Shown here: piece by piece, positions 55,928 through 63,823 of the stretch | Layout: every line of letters begins with the position of its first letter | Position numbering within the stretch: position 1 is the first letter of the stretch | Assembly: GCF_000657795.2 (NCBI RefSeq) | Contig: NZ_JHEP02000009.1 | Coordinates: 1 to 64,000, forward strand | DNA: 64,000 nucleotides | Reading direction: 5' to 3' | DNA from: Bordetella pseudohinzii | GTDB taxonomy: Bacteria; Pseudomonadota; Gammaproteobacteria; Burkholderiales; Burkholderiaceae_B | The notes under the pieces: model-generated | Told to the model about the DNA's origin: nothing | Database searches by the model: none | The model's input: the letters and a program-made list of their open reading frames with translations, nothing else | Translations under genes and position numbers: made by a program

Positions 55928-56836
55928 TCAGGCGCGCGCCCGCGTGGCCTGCCAGCACACCAGCGAGCCCAGCGTCACCATGGCCACGCCCTGCCAGAAG
56001 GCCGCGCCGGGCTGTTGCCGCAGCCAGACGGCGGCCAGGAGCGCCGAGAGCACGGGCGTGAAGTATGAGGCCGCGGCCAGAAAGGCCATATTGCCTTTCT
56101 GTATGCCGTGGTTCCAGCAGCTATAGCCCGTGGCCACCAGCGCGCCCAGGACCAGCACTTGCCCGGCCGCGCCCGGATGGGCGGCCAGGGCATCAAGCAC
56201 ATGGGCCTCGGCGCTCAGGCCATGTTGTATCCACAATAGCGTGGCGGTGGCCAGCAGGAATAGCGCCACGCCGTTTTCGCCGCGCCCGTAGCGGCGCGTG
56301 AGCACGGAATAAGCGGCCCACAGGCCGGCGGCCGCGAAAGCCAGGCCGTAGGCCAGCGGGTTGCCCGCGATATGGGCCTGCAGGCGGCCCAGCGACAAGA
56401 CCTGGCCATCGCCGGTGATCCAGACGATGCCCAGAAAGGACAGCGCGGCGCCCGGCCACAGCAGCCAGTTGCCGCGCGCCTGGCGCGCCAGCACGGCCAC
56501 GACGATGGTCAGGCTGGGCCAGAGATAGTTGATCATGCCCAGTTCCAGCGATTCGGCCCGGGTATGCGCCAGGCCGATGGCCAGCGCCAGGCAGATTTCA
56601 TAGGCGGCAAAGAGGGCGCCGCAGCCATAGAGATAGGCGGGATGAAAGCGCGAGAGGGCGGGCAGACCGCGCACCAGGCAGACCAGCAGGGCACTGACGG
56701 TGAACAGGCAGGCGGCGCCGCCTGCCGGACCCAGGGCTTCGGAAATGCTGCGTATCAGGCCGACGGCGGCGCTCCAGCAGACAATGGCGAGCAGGCCGAT
56801 GGCCGTGGCCCTGGACGGCGGGGAAGAGGAAGGCAA
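55928..56836 (-). CDS. yddG: Aromatic amino-acid exporter of the DMT family (YddG-like)
   Basis: A membrane protein of about 302 residues with ten hydrophobic segments. ATAIGLLAIVCWSAAVGLIRS, then EALGPAGGAA near the N-terminus, and NYLWPSLTIV and YSCWNHGIQKGNMAFL later, match E. coli YddG, which exports aromatic amino acids and paraquat. The start is uncertain: no ATG lies close to the conserved N-terminus. A TTG at 56836 gives the YddG-like length, and a TTG at 56887 would add 17 residues. Confidence 0.8.
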   Translation of the reverse strand: MPSSSPPSRATAIGLLAIVCWSAAVGLIRSISEALGPAGGAACLFTVSALLVCLVRGLPALSRFHPAYLYGCGALFAAYEICLALAIGLAHTRAESLELGMINYLWPSLTIVVAVLARQARGNWLLWPGAALSFLGIVWITGDGQVLSLGRLQAHIAGNPLAYGLAFAAAGLWAAYSVLTRRYGRGENGVALFLLATATLLWIQHGLSAEAHVLDALAAHPGAAGQVLVLGALVATGYSCWNHGIQKGNMAFLAAASYFTPVLSALLAAVWLRQQPGAAFWQGVAMVTLGSLVCWQATRARA

Positions 56837-56885
56837 GAGACGACTCGGTATACCAGGCAAGCGCGCATGGTAAAGCACATCGCCC

Positions 56886-56917
56886 AAAAAGAAACGCCGG
56901 CGGAGGAGCCGGCGTTT
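56886..56917 (-). terminator. Terminator of the DUF4148 transcript
   Basis: AAACGCCGGC (56892-56901) pairs perfectly with GCCGGCGTTT (56908-56917) around a 6-base loop. On the minus strand the stem is followed by TTTCTTTTT. It ends the transcript that carries the hairpin repeats at 56940-57047. Confidence 0.85.
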
Positions 56918-56939
56918 CCGGCCGGAACCTGTCCGGCCA

Positions 56940-57047
56940 AGGCCGATGTTCTGGCCTCTTGCTGCGCTGGACCGATGCTCTGGTCCAGGTACTGCGCGAG
57001 CCGATGCTCTGGCTCGCTACTGCAACTGCATCGCGCGTGGCTCGCGC
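56940..57047 (-). repeat. Tandem 29-nt stem-loop repeats in the 3' region of the DUF4148 gene
   Basis: Three stem-loops repeat with loops at 56945-56952, 56974-56981 and 57003-57010, exactly 29 bases apart. The 8-base loop is GATGTTCT, GATGCTCT and GATGCTCT (AGAGCATC in the transcript). The stems are 5, 7 and 7 bp and perfect: AGGCC/GGCCT, CTGGACC/GGTCCAG, GCGAGCC/GGCTCGC. Three stem positions differ between copies and each change is compensated on the other arm. A fourth, degenerate copy (57018-57047) keeps TACTGC and TGGCTCGC. The array lies between the DUF4148 stop and its terminator. Confidence 0.85.
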
Positions 57048-57054
57048 TGACTGC

Positions 57055-57384
57055 TTAGTTGGCGTGGGGCGGGTAGTCCAGATCGCCGAAGGTGTATTCA
57101 CCATTCGCCTTGGCGCGGGCCAGCTCGTCCTTGACTTGTTGGCGCGTCTTGCCGGAGGTGCTCACGGCCGTGACGGGCGGGTAGTCGTTTTCGCCGAAGG
57201 TGTATTGGCCGTTGGCCTTGGCCTGGGCCAGGTCTTCTTTCACCTGGGCGCTGCTCTTGGCCTGGTCTTGCTGGCCGTAGACGCCCTGGAAGGGGACGTT
57301 GTTGGGCTCGATGTTCTGCGAGGCATAGGCGCCGGCGCTCAGCACGGCCATGGACATCAACAGGGCGGAAGTCAGGGTTTTCAT
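57055..57384 (-). CDS. DUF4148 domain secreted protein
   Basis: A 109-residue protein. The signal peptide (about 1-21) ends GAYASQ. Two copies of the DUF4148 motif follow: VKEDLAQAKANGQYTFGEND-type at about 48-70 and VKDELARAKANGEYTFGDLD-type at about 83-105, each ending YPP. Such small periplasmic proteins are common in Bordetella, Burkholderia and relatives; their role is unknown. AAAGGAAA precedes the ATG. The 3' untranslated region carries the tandem hairpins. Confidence 0.9.
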   Translation of the reverse strand: MKTLTSALLMSMAVLSAGAYASQNIEPNNVPFQGVYGQQDQAKSSAQVKEDLAQAKANGQYTFGENDYPPVTAVSTSGKTRQQVKDELARAKANGEYTFGDLDYPPHAN

Positions 57385-57869
57385 AGCGGTTTCCTTTAGG
57401 TCTAGGTTCCTGGGAGCGGACCTGGCGGAGCTACCGTCAAAGTTCGTTTTTGTTTCCCAATGACTGCATTGTGCGCCTGCATTGATCTAGGATAAACCCG
57501 GTAATCCTGAAAAGATTATTCCATTTATCGATGTAATAAATGACAGAAAACGCTATTGACCTAATAGTAATGGAATTGGACCCCGGGCTTTCAAGGGGAC
57601 ACATCTTGGTCCATTGTGCTCGGTCGAGACGGCCCGTCAACATGGATTCGTTTTCGAACAAAAACGCGCTTATTCGCGGAGTTCCTTCGGTTCGGGGCGG
57701 CTCGGACGCCGGTCTTCCGGTTTTCGGGCCGCCTATGGCATAGTGGGGCGTATCCCTGGGTAACACGCTGGTTCCTGGGTGGCCGCGCCCTGGCGCCGGC
57801 CGCCCCTCGCGGGCCGGGTCACCGGCCTATCCGTTTCCGCCCCGGAAACGTTCATAGAGGGAGGTCCAC
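57385..57869. other. Intergenic region between divergent small-protein genes
   Basis: This 485-base gap separates the minus-strand DUF4148 gene from the plus-strand gene at 57870. The segment 57425-57600 is A+T-rich and probably contains the DUF4148 promoter; the segment 57770-57850 is GC-rich. A 109-codon minus-strand frame at 57437-57766 has no ribosome site or family look and I do not call it. No clear promoter pair was found. Confidence 0.5.
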
Positions 57870-58265
57870 ATGCACAAACGAATGCAATGCTGGCTGGCGG
57901 CCGCTTGCCTGGCCGCGGCATTGGGGCCGGCGCAGGCGCAGATCGCCACGCCGGCCGCGCCCGCCAAACCGGCGCCGCGCAGCGCCATCGTGGTCGATGG
58001 CAATGGCTGGCTGGCGGCTTCCGACCTGGAGCGGCGCGCCTTTCTGGTGGGCGTGGCCAATATGATCGTGGCCGAGAACGCCTATGCCAAGCGGCGCAAG
58101 CTGGACGAACCCGGAGCGGCCAAGGCGATTACCGAGGCGCTTAGCGGCATGAATCTCTGGCAGTGGAGCGAGCGGGTGAGCGCCTGGTACCGTGCCCATC
58201 CGGACAAGCTGTCCACGCCGGTCATGGGCGTCATCTGGCGCGACATCGTCAAGCAGGCTCGTTGA
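57870..58265 (+). CDS. Small periplasmic protein, possibly Rap1a/Tai-like
   Basis: A 131-residue protein. The signal peptide (about 1-23) ends GPAQAQ, followed by a Pro/Ala-rich stretch. The mature part, from GNGWLAASDLERRAFLVGVA to WYRAHPDKLSTPVMGVIWRDIV, has the helix pattern of Rap1a-type proteins (FLVGVA, then HPD and a final helix) but lacks their disulfide cysteines. That likeness is only suggestive. GAGGGAGGT precedes the ATG. The lipoprotein gene follows after 16 bases, so the two form one transcript. Confidence 0.75.
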   Translation: MHKRMQCWLAAACLAAALGPAQAQIATPAAPAKPAPRSAIVVDGNGWLAASDLERRAFLVGVANMIVAENAYAKRRKLDEPGAAKAITEALSGMNLWQWSERVSAWYRAHPDKLSTPVMGVIWRDIVKQAR

Positions 58266-58281
58266 GCAAGGAGGACAGATT

Positions 58282-58455
58282 ATGAAGCGGAAAGCCAAAT
58301 TCGCGGCGGCCCTCCTGGTGCTGGCGCTGGCCGGCTGCGCGACGGCCGCCGGCGGCCTGATCGGCGGGGGCGTGGACCGGGCTTCGGGCGGCGACGGCAC
58401 GGCGGGCGCCATGATAGGCGCCGGCGCCGGCATGATGATCGATATTTTCGATTGA
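58282..58455 (+). CDS. Small glycine-zipper lipoprotein
   Basis: A 57-residue protein. The lipobox LAGC follows a basic N-terminus and hydrophobic core, so the mature lipoprotein starts at Cys19 and has about 39 residues. These are dominated by Gly and Ala (GGLIGGGVDRASGGDGTAG, MIGAGAGMMI), a glycine-zipper pattern found in outer-membrane-associated small lipoproteins. A perfect AAGGAGG at 58268-58274 precedes the ATG. Function unknown. Confidence 0.85.
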   Translation: MKRKAKFAAALLVLALAGCATAAGGLIGGGVDRASGGDGTAGAMIGAGAGMMIDIFD

Positions 58456-58551
58456 AGCCGGTTTGACCCGGCGCAAGCCACGGGTACGCTGCCTGACGAT
58501 AAACTGAAACCAGGGCGGCCGCGAGGGCCGCTCTCCTAATAAGGAGTCAGT

Positions 58552-59130
58552 ATGAAATCCCTGGCTTTGCTGGCCGCCGGCCTGGCCTTGGCGGTGCAAG
58601 CGGCGCAGGCCGCGCCTGTCACCTACGACATTGATCCTTCGCATACCTATCCGAGTTTCGAGGCCGACCATATGGGCGGGCTGTCGACGTGGCGGGGCAA
58701 GTTCAATCGCTCCAGCGGAGTGATCGTGCTGGACCGCCAGGCCAAGAGCGGCACGATCGATGTCACCGTGGATATCAATTCGGTCGATTTCGGCCATGAC
58801 GAGATGAATAAGCACGCCGTGGCGCCGGATATTTTCGATGCGCAGAAATACCCGACGGCGACGTTCAAGGGACGGTTTACCGAGTTCGACGGCGACGAGC
58901 CTGAGAAGGCGCGGGGCGAGCTCACGCTGCGCGGCGTCACCCGCACCGTCACCCTGGACATCGACGACTTCAAGTGCATGATGCACCCCATGGAGAAGCG
59001 CGAGGTCTGCGGCGCCGATGTGTCGACCGAGTTCAACCGGCGCGATTTCGGGCTGGATTTCGGCTTGGACATGGGCTTTAAGCCCAAGGTGGAGCTGAAG
59101 ATCCAGGTCGAGGCCTTGCGGCGCCCCTAG
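58552..59130 (+). CDS. YceI-family periplasmic protein
   Basis: A 192-residue protein. The signal peptide (about 1-20) ends QAAQAA. The lipocalin-like YceI fold begins VTYDIDPSHTYPSFEADHMG and includes LRGVTRTVTLDI and the end FKPKVELKIQVEAL. The family binds isoprenoid-type lipids such as polyprenyl pyrophosphate or ubiquinone relatives. CGGACTCC-rich spacer and AAGGAG at 58541-58546 precede the ATG. Confidence 0.93.
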   Translation: MKSLALLAAGLALAVQAAQAAPVTYDIDPSHTYPSFEADHMGGLSTWRGKFNRSSGVIVLDRQAKSGTIDVTVDINSVDFGHDEMNKHAVAPDIFDAQKYPTATFKGRFTEFDGDEPEKARGELTLRGVTRTVTLDIDDFKCMMHPMEKREVCGADVSTEFNRRDFGLDFGLDMGFKPKVELKIQVEALRRP

Positions 59131-59156
59131 CCGGGGCAGGGATGGGGCCGGACCGA

Positions 59157-59200
59157 TATAATGGCGGATTCGGTTCGCTGCCGGGGCGTGGGGCCCCGGC
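59157..59200 (+). promoter_or_regulatory. Candidate -10 box and leader hairpin of the amino-acid ABC operon
   Basis: TATAAT (59157-59162) is a perfect -10 box, though the region 17 bases before it is a poor -35. About 18 bases later GCCGGGGC (59180-59187) pairs with GCCCCGGC (59193-59200). A TTTTT run occurs at 59210-59214. The hairpin would lie near the 5' end of the message. Confidence 0.4.
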
Positions 59201-59227
59201 ATTTACCCGTTTTTGCGCCCTATCCAA

Positions 59228-60016
59228 ATGAAAAAACTCAGTGCTGTCTTGATGATGTCCGCCTTGCTCGCCGCCTGCGGCCAGAGCGATAACGCCCCGC
59301 AGGCCAGCGCGCCTGCCGCGGCCGTGGCCCAGAAGGTCGTGGTCGGCCTGGACGATAATTTCCCGCCCATGGGCTTTCGGGATGAGAAAAACCAGCTGGT
59401 GGGTTTTGACATCGACATGGCCAAGGAAGCCAGCCGCCGCCTGGGCGTGGAGGTGGAGTTCAAGCCCATCGATTGGAGCGCCAAGGAGGCCGAGCTGAAC
59501 GGCAAGCGCGTCGATGTGCTCTGGAACGGCCTGACCATCACCGAGGAGCGCAAGAAGAACATCGCCTTCACGGCGCCTTATATGGCCAATCACCAGATCA
59601 TTCTGGTGGCCGCCAATTCGCCCATCAAGACTCGCGCCGACCTGGCCGGCCACGTCGTGGGCGCGCAGGACGGCAGCAGCGCCGTGGACGCCATCAAGAA
59701 GGACGAGGCGGTCTTCAAGAGCCTGAAAGAACTGAAGATGTTCGGCGACAACGTGACCGCGCTGATGGACTTGTCGGCCACGCGCCTGGACGCCGTGGTC
59801 GTTGACGAGGTGGTCGGCCGCTACCTGGCCTCCAAGCGCGAGGGCCAATACCGCGTGCTGGAAGAAAACTTCGGCACCGAGGATTATGGCGTGGGCGTGC
59901 GCAAGGACGACACCGAGCTGCTGGGCAAGCTGGATAAAACCCTGGCCGAGATGAAGCAGGACGGCACCTCGGGCCGCATCGCCACCCAGTGGTTCGGCGC
60001 CGACATCATCAAATAA
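59228..60016 (+). CDS. Polar amino-acid ABC transporter binding lipoprotein
   Basis: A 262-residue family-3 solute-binding protein. The lipobox LLAACG makes it a lipoprotein (Cys at about residue 17). VVVGLDDNFPPMGFRDEKN starts the ligand domain, VGFDIDMAKEASRRLG is the family signature, and WNGLTITEERKKNIAF carries the ligand Arg. The family takes up Gln, Glu, Arg, Cys or similar. It heads an operon with one permease and one ATPase, the HisJ/ArtJ-type layout. Confidence 0.92.
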   Translation: MKKLSAVLMMSALLAACGQSDNAPQASAPAAAVAQKVVVGLDDNFPPMGFRDEKNQLVGFDIDMAKEASRRLGVEVEFKPIDWSAKEAELNGKRVDVLWNGLTITEERKKNIAFTAPYMANHQIILVAANSPIKTRADLAGHVVGAQDGSSAVDAIKKDEAVFKSLKELKMFGDNVTALMDLSATRLDAVVVDEVVGRYLASKREGQYRVLEENFGTEDYGVGVRKDDTELLGKLDKTLAEMKQDGTSGRIATQWFGADIIK

Positions 60017-60044
60017 GGCCGGCGGGCCTTGGCCCGCTCACCCC

Positions 60045-60698
60045 ATGGACTACGTCATATCCCTGTTGGGGCCCATGGCCGAGGGTGCCAAGGTCACCCT
60101 CTCGCTGTTCTTCATTACCCTGGCCCTGGCCGTGCCCCTGGGCCTGGCCCTGGCGCTGGCGCGCATCTCCAAATTCAAGCTCTTGTCCAGGCTGGTCAAC
60201 GGCTATATCTGGCTGATGCGCGGCACGCCGCTGATGCTGCAGCTGCTTTTCATTTATTTTGCCTTGCCCTTCGTGCCGGTGGTGGGCGTGCGGCTGCCGG
60301 ACTTTCCGGCGGCCATCGTCGCTTTCGCGCTCAACTATGCCGCGTATTTCGCCGAGATCTTCCGCGCCGGCATCCTGTCGGTGGACCGGGGGCAGTACGA
60401 GGGCAGCAAGGTCCTGGGCATGACCTATCTGCAGACGCTGCGCCGCATCGTGCTGCCGCAGATGGTGCAGCGCGTGCTGCCGCCCATGAGCAACGAGACC
60501 ATCACGCTGGTCAAGGACACTTCGCTCATCTATGTGCTCGCGCTCAATGACATCCTGCGCACGGCGCGCGGCATCGTGCAGCGCGATTTCACCACCACGC
60601 CCTTTCTGGTGGCGGCGGCTTTTTATCTCATCATGACGCTGGTGCTGACCTGGTTCTTCCAGCACCTGGAAAAACGCTATGCCAAGTATGACGAATAG
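60045..60698 (+). CDS. Polar amino-acid ABC transporter permease
   Basis: A 217-residue HisM/GlnP-type permease with about five hydrophobic segments. [20 protein letters not shown] is the N-terminal family motif and [23 protein letters not shown] is the EAA-type coupling loop that docks on the ATPase. A single permease gene suggests a homodimeric channel, as in GlnP. The ATPase gene begins inside its 3' end. Confidence 0.94.
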   Translation: MDYVISLLGPMAEGAKVTLSLFFITLALAVPLGLALALARISKFKLLSRLVNGYIWLMRGTPLMLQLLFIYFALPFVPVVGVRLPDFPAAIVAFALNYAAYFAEIFRAGILSVDRGQYEGSKVLGMTYLQTLRRIVLPQMVQRVLPPMSNETITLVKDTSLIYVLALNDILRTARGIVQRDFTTTPFLVAAAFYLIMTLVLTWFFQHLEKRYAKYDE

Positions 60699-61458
60699 CC
60701 CGCCCATGATCCGCGCCCAAGGCATCGTCAAATCCTTTGGCGCGGCCAGGGTGCTCGATGGTGTGTCGCTGACCCTGCAGAAAGGCGAGGTCGTGGCCGT
60801 GATCGGCCCGTCCGGTTCGGGCAAGAGCACGTTTCTGCGCTGCCTGAATCACCTGGAGACCATAGACGAGGGCGGCATCGAGGTAGAAGGCGAGGCGCTT
60901 GCCCGCGCCGTGCCGGGCGGCAAAAGCCAATATGCCCCGGACGCCGAGGTGCGCCGCATCTGCCGCAAGATGGGCATGGTGTTCCAGTCCTTCAATCTGT
61001 TTCCGCACATGACGGTGCTGCAGAATGTGATCGAGGCGCCCATGACGGTCAAGGGCATGAAGCGCGACGCCATCGTGCCCAAGGCCGAGGAGCTCTTGCG
61101 CAAGGTGGGTTTGATCAACAAGCGCGACAACTATCCGGGGCGGCTGTCGGGCGGCCAGAAGCAGCGCGTGGCCATTGCGCGCGCGCTGGCCATGGAGCCG
61201 GACATCATGCTCTTTGACGAGCCGACCTCGGCCCTGGATCCGGAGCTGACGGTGGAGGTGTTGCGCACCATGCGCCAGTTGGCCGAAGAGCACATGACCA
61301 TGCTGGTGGTCACCCACGAAATGGGCTTTGCCCGCGAGGTGGCCCATCGGGTCATTTTCATGGACCAGGGGCGCGTCGTGGAAGAGGCGCCGGCGCGCCA
61401 GTTTTTCGATGCGCCGCGGCAATCGCGCACCAAGGCCTTCCTGGGGCAGATGCTCTGA
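60688..61458 (+). CDS. Polar amino-acid ABC transporter ATPase
   Basis: A 256-residue GlnQ/HisP-type ATPase. Walker [10 protein letters not shown] is near residue 41, [16 protein letters not shown] is the family Q-loop region, the signature is [16 protein letters not shown] and Walker [15 protein letters not shown] chose the ATG at 60688, overlapping the permease stop by 11 bases; ATGs at 60679 and 60706 are alternatives. A terminator starts in its stop codon. Confidence 0.92.
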   Translation: MTNSPPMIRAQGIVKSFGAARVLDGVSLTLQKGEVVAVIGPSGSGKSTFLRCLNHLETIDEGGIEVEGEALARAVPGGKSQYAPDAEVRRICRKMGMVFQSFNLFPHMTVLQNVIEAPMTVKGMKRDAIVPKAEELLRKVGLINKRDNYPGRLSGGQKQRVAIARALAMEPDIMLFDEPTSALDPELTVEVLRTMRQLAEEHMTMLVVTHEMGFAREVAHRVIFMDQGRVVEEAPARQFFDAPRQSRTKAFLGQML

Positions 61459-61478
61459 CGGCCCGCTGGGGCCGTTTT
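61458..61478 (+). terminator. Terminator of the amino-acid ABC operon
   Basis: ACGGCCC (61458-61464) pairs with GGGCCGT (61469-61475) and TTTT follows. The stem includes the last base of the ATPase stop codon, an unusually tight placement. Confidence 0.7.
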
Positions 61479-61494
61479 CCATCCCGCTGACCCC

Positions 61495-61517
61495 AAAAAA
61501 AGCGCTCCCTCGGGAGC
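61495..61517 (-). terminator. Terminator of the tctBA operon
   Basis: GCTCCC (61504-61509) pairs with GGGAGC (61512-61517). On the minus strand the stem is followed by a run of seven T. It lies about 45 bases beyond the tctA stop. Confidence 0.8.
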
Positions 61518-61561
61518 GGCCGCCCCCGCGGTGTCGGGGACGGCGGCCGCAATGGGCGGGC

Positions 61562-63079
61562 TCAGCCTTGCAGGGCCATGTCCTTGCGGCGCTGGCGCTG
61601 GCGCAGGGCCGAGATGCCGAGCAGGGCGATCAAGGCCAGGCAGGCCAGCACAAAGCCCAGGCTGATCGGGCGGCTGACGAAGACCGACAGATCGCCGCGC
61701 GACAGCAGCAGGGCGCGGCGGAAGTTCTCCTCCACCATGGGGCCGAGCACGAAACCGAGCAGCAGCGGCGCGGGCTCGAAGCGCAGGCGCATGAGCAGAT
61801 AGCCGGCCACCCCGAAGAAAGTCACCATGCCGACGTCGAAGAGATTGTTGTTGGTGCTGTAGACGCCGACGCAGACGAAGAACAGGGCCGCCGGGAAGAG
61901 ATAGCGGAAAGGCACGGTCAGCATGCGCACCCACATGCCGATCAGCGGCAGGTTGAGCAGGAGCAGCAGGACGTTGCCGACCCAGAAGCTGGCGATCAGG
62001 CCCCAGAACATATCGCCATGTTCGACCATCATCTGCGGACCCGGCTGGATGCCGTGGATGATGAGCGCGCCCAGCATCAGCGCCATCACCGGGTCGCCGG
62101 GGATGCCCAGGCTCATGGTGGGGATGAAGCTGGTCTGGGTGGAGGCGCTGGTGGCGGCCTCCGGGCCGGCGATGCCTTCGATGGCGCCGCGGCCGAAGCG
62201 CTGCGGTTCACGCGCCACTTTCTTCTCCGTGGCGTAGGAGATAAAGGAGGCGATCGTGGGGCCGGTGCCCGGCAGGATGCCGAAGGCCGCGCCGATGGCG
62301 GTGCCGCGCACCAGCGCGCCGCGCGCCTGCTTGATGTCGCCGGGCTGGGGGCGCATGGCGCTCATGCTGATCTTGCTGGTGGCGATGCCGCCGCCGTCGC
62401 CGATGCGGTTGATATTCTTCAGGAAGTCCGCGACGCCGAACAGGCCCATGGCCAGCGCGACGATCTGCAGGCCGTCGCTGAGCTCGAGGATGCCGAAATG
62501 GAAGCGCATGGTGCCGGTGTTGACGTCGGTGCCGACCACGCCCAGCAGCAGGCCCACGACCACCATGGCCACGCCCTTGAGCGCGGAACCCTTGGCCAGC
62601 GTGGCGCCGGCCAGCAGGCCCAGCATCATCATCGAGAAGTATTCGGCCGGACCGAACTTGAAGGCCACGTCCACCAGCATGGGCGAGAACAGAATCATCG
62701 CCAGGATGCCCACCGATGCGCCGCAGAAGGACGAGAACATCAGCATGAACAGCGCCGAGCCGGCCTTGCCATTGCGCGCCAGCGGATTGCCGTCCAGGCA
62801 GGCGACCGCGTGCGAGGCCGTGCCGGGCAGGTTGAGCATGATGGACGTGATGCCGCCGCCATACTGCGAGCCGTAATAGATGCCGGAAAGCATCACCAGG
62901 GCCGCCGTGGGCGTCATGGTGTAGGTCAGCGGCAGCAGGATGGAGATGGCGGCCAGCACGCCCATGCCGGGCAGCACGCCGATCAGGTTGCCCATGAACA
63001 CGCCGAAGACCGCCCACAGCAGGTTGTCCAGGGCGAAGGCCACGCTGAAACCGTGGGCCAGGTTGTTGAGGATTTCCAT
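61562..63079 (-). CDS. tctA: Tripartite tricarboxylate transporter large subunit
   Basis: A 505-residue protein with about a dozen hydrophobic segments. MGNLIGVLPGMGVLAAISILLP and SGIYYGSQYGGGITSIMLNLPG in the first half, and GILPGTGPTIASFISYATEKK with SLGIPGDPVMALMLGALI in the second, are TctA hallmarks. It imports citrate or another carboxylate with TctB and a periplasmic TctC/Bug protein. No tctC is next to it in the window. It starts 7 bases after the tctB stop. Confidence 0.95.
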   Translation of the reverse strand: MEILNNLAHGFSVAFALDNLLWAVFGVFMGNLIGVLPGMGVLAAISILLPLTYTMTPTAALVMLSGIYYGSQYGGGITSIMLNLPGTASHAVACLDGNPLARNGKAGSALFMLMFSSFCGASVGILAMILFSPMLVDVAFKFGPAEYFSMMMLGLLAGATLAKGSALKGVAMVVVGLLLGVVGTDVNTGTMRFHFGILELSDGLQIVALAMGLFGVADFLKNINRIGDGGGIATSKISMSAMRPQPGDIKQARGALVRGTAIGAAFGILPGTGPTIASFISYATEKKVAREPQRFGRGAIEGIAGPEAATSASTQTSFIPTMSLGIPGDPVMALMLGALIIHGIQPGPQMMVEHGDMFWGLIASFWVGNVLLLLLNLPLIGMWVRMLTVPFRYLFPAALFFVCVGVYSTNNNLFDVGMVTFFGVAGYLLMRLRFEPAPLLLGFVLGPMVEENFRRALLLSRGDLSVFVSRPISLGFVLACLALIALLGISALRQRQRRKDMALQG

Positions 63080-63086
63080 GGTGTGC

Positions 63087-63557
63087 TCAGCCCCAGCGGA
63101 ACAGCGGGAACTGCAGTTGCAGGCCCCAGGAGAAAATGGCGACGCCCAGGATGGTCACGCCGACGGCAAGAAGGGCCGCGCTCTTGAGGGTGTGCTGGCG
63201 GTCGCCGAGCGCGGAGATGAAGACCAGCGCCAGCGTGGCGGGCACGAGGCCGCCGTACTGGCCCAGCAGCATGAAGGCGGCCAGCCCGCCGGTGATGCAG
63301 CCCCAGCCGCGCCATTGGGGCGGGGCCTCGTGTTCGGCGGCTTCGGCTGGGTCTTCCTCGGGGCTGCGGCTGCGGGCGATGGCCAGGCCCAGCAACGCCA
63401 GCAACACACCCAGAATGGCCGGAAACAGGCCGGGGCCCATGCGGGCCAGCGTCCCGAGCGGGTAGGTGGTGGCCAGGGCGAAAGCGCCCAGCCCCAACAC
63501 GATCATGGTTCCGCCTGCCACCCACTCCCGGCGGGCAGGCCTTGGCTCTTGCTGCAT
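63087..63557 (-). CDS. tctB: Tripartite tricarboxylate transporter small subunit
   Basis: A 156-residue protein with four hydrophobic segments, typical of TctB. YPLGTLARMGPGLFPAILGVLL is the conserved N-terminal motif. A charged, acidic loop with SRSPEEDPAEAAEHE separates the halves. AAGAGGAGA precedes the ATG. It is the first gene of tctBA. Confidence 0.92.
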   Translation of the reverse strand: MQQEPRPARREWVAGGTMIVLGLGAFALATTYPLGTLARMGPGLFPAILGVLLALLGLAIARSRSPEEDPAEAAEHEAPPQWRGWGCITGGLAAFMLLGQYGGLVPATLALVFISALGDRQHTLKSAALLAVGVTILGVAIFSWGLQLQFPLFRWG

Positions 63558-63823
63558 CCTCGTCTCTCCTCTTGCTTGGCTGACGGATGTCTTAATCCAA
63601 GCTGACGTTGGGTTGAAAAGGCGTGCAGTCTAAAAGCCGAAACTTCCGTTCTGCTTTCAATCGTCGCTTAAGTGGCGCTAATTTACGGGAAAATACCTAT
63701 AACTTTCATTAAGCTTTCTTTAAGGTGTCGGAGTGGAAAGGCGGCGCGCGGCGCCGGGCATCCCGGGAGCGCGGCGCAAAAAAAAGCGGCCCGCAGGCCG
63801 CTTTTGGGTCATGCCGACAGCGT
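63558..63823. other. Intergenic region between icd and tctBA
   Basis: No gene is visible in these 266 bases. The segment 63590-63725 is A+T-rich and probably contains the tctBA promoter on the minus strand, but no convincing -35/-10 pair was found. The icd terminator occupies 63778-63801. Confidence 0.5.
63778..63801 (-). terminator. Rho-independent terminator of the isocitrate dehydrogenase gene
   Basis: GCGGCC (63786-63791) pairs with GGCCGC (63796-63801). On the minus strand the stem is followed by eight T. It lies 22 bases beyond the stop codon. Confidence 0.9.

Noticed and set aside
56940-57047. CRISPR array
   Set aside because: The period of 29 is CRISPR-like but there are no unique spacers; the whole unit repeats, the variation is confined to base-paired stem positions, and no cas gene is near.
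57437-57766. 109-codon minus-strand frame upstream of the DUF4148 gene
   Set aside because: No ribosome site, no recognisable domain, mixed composition, and it covers the A+T-rich region expected to hold promoters.
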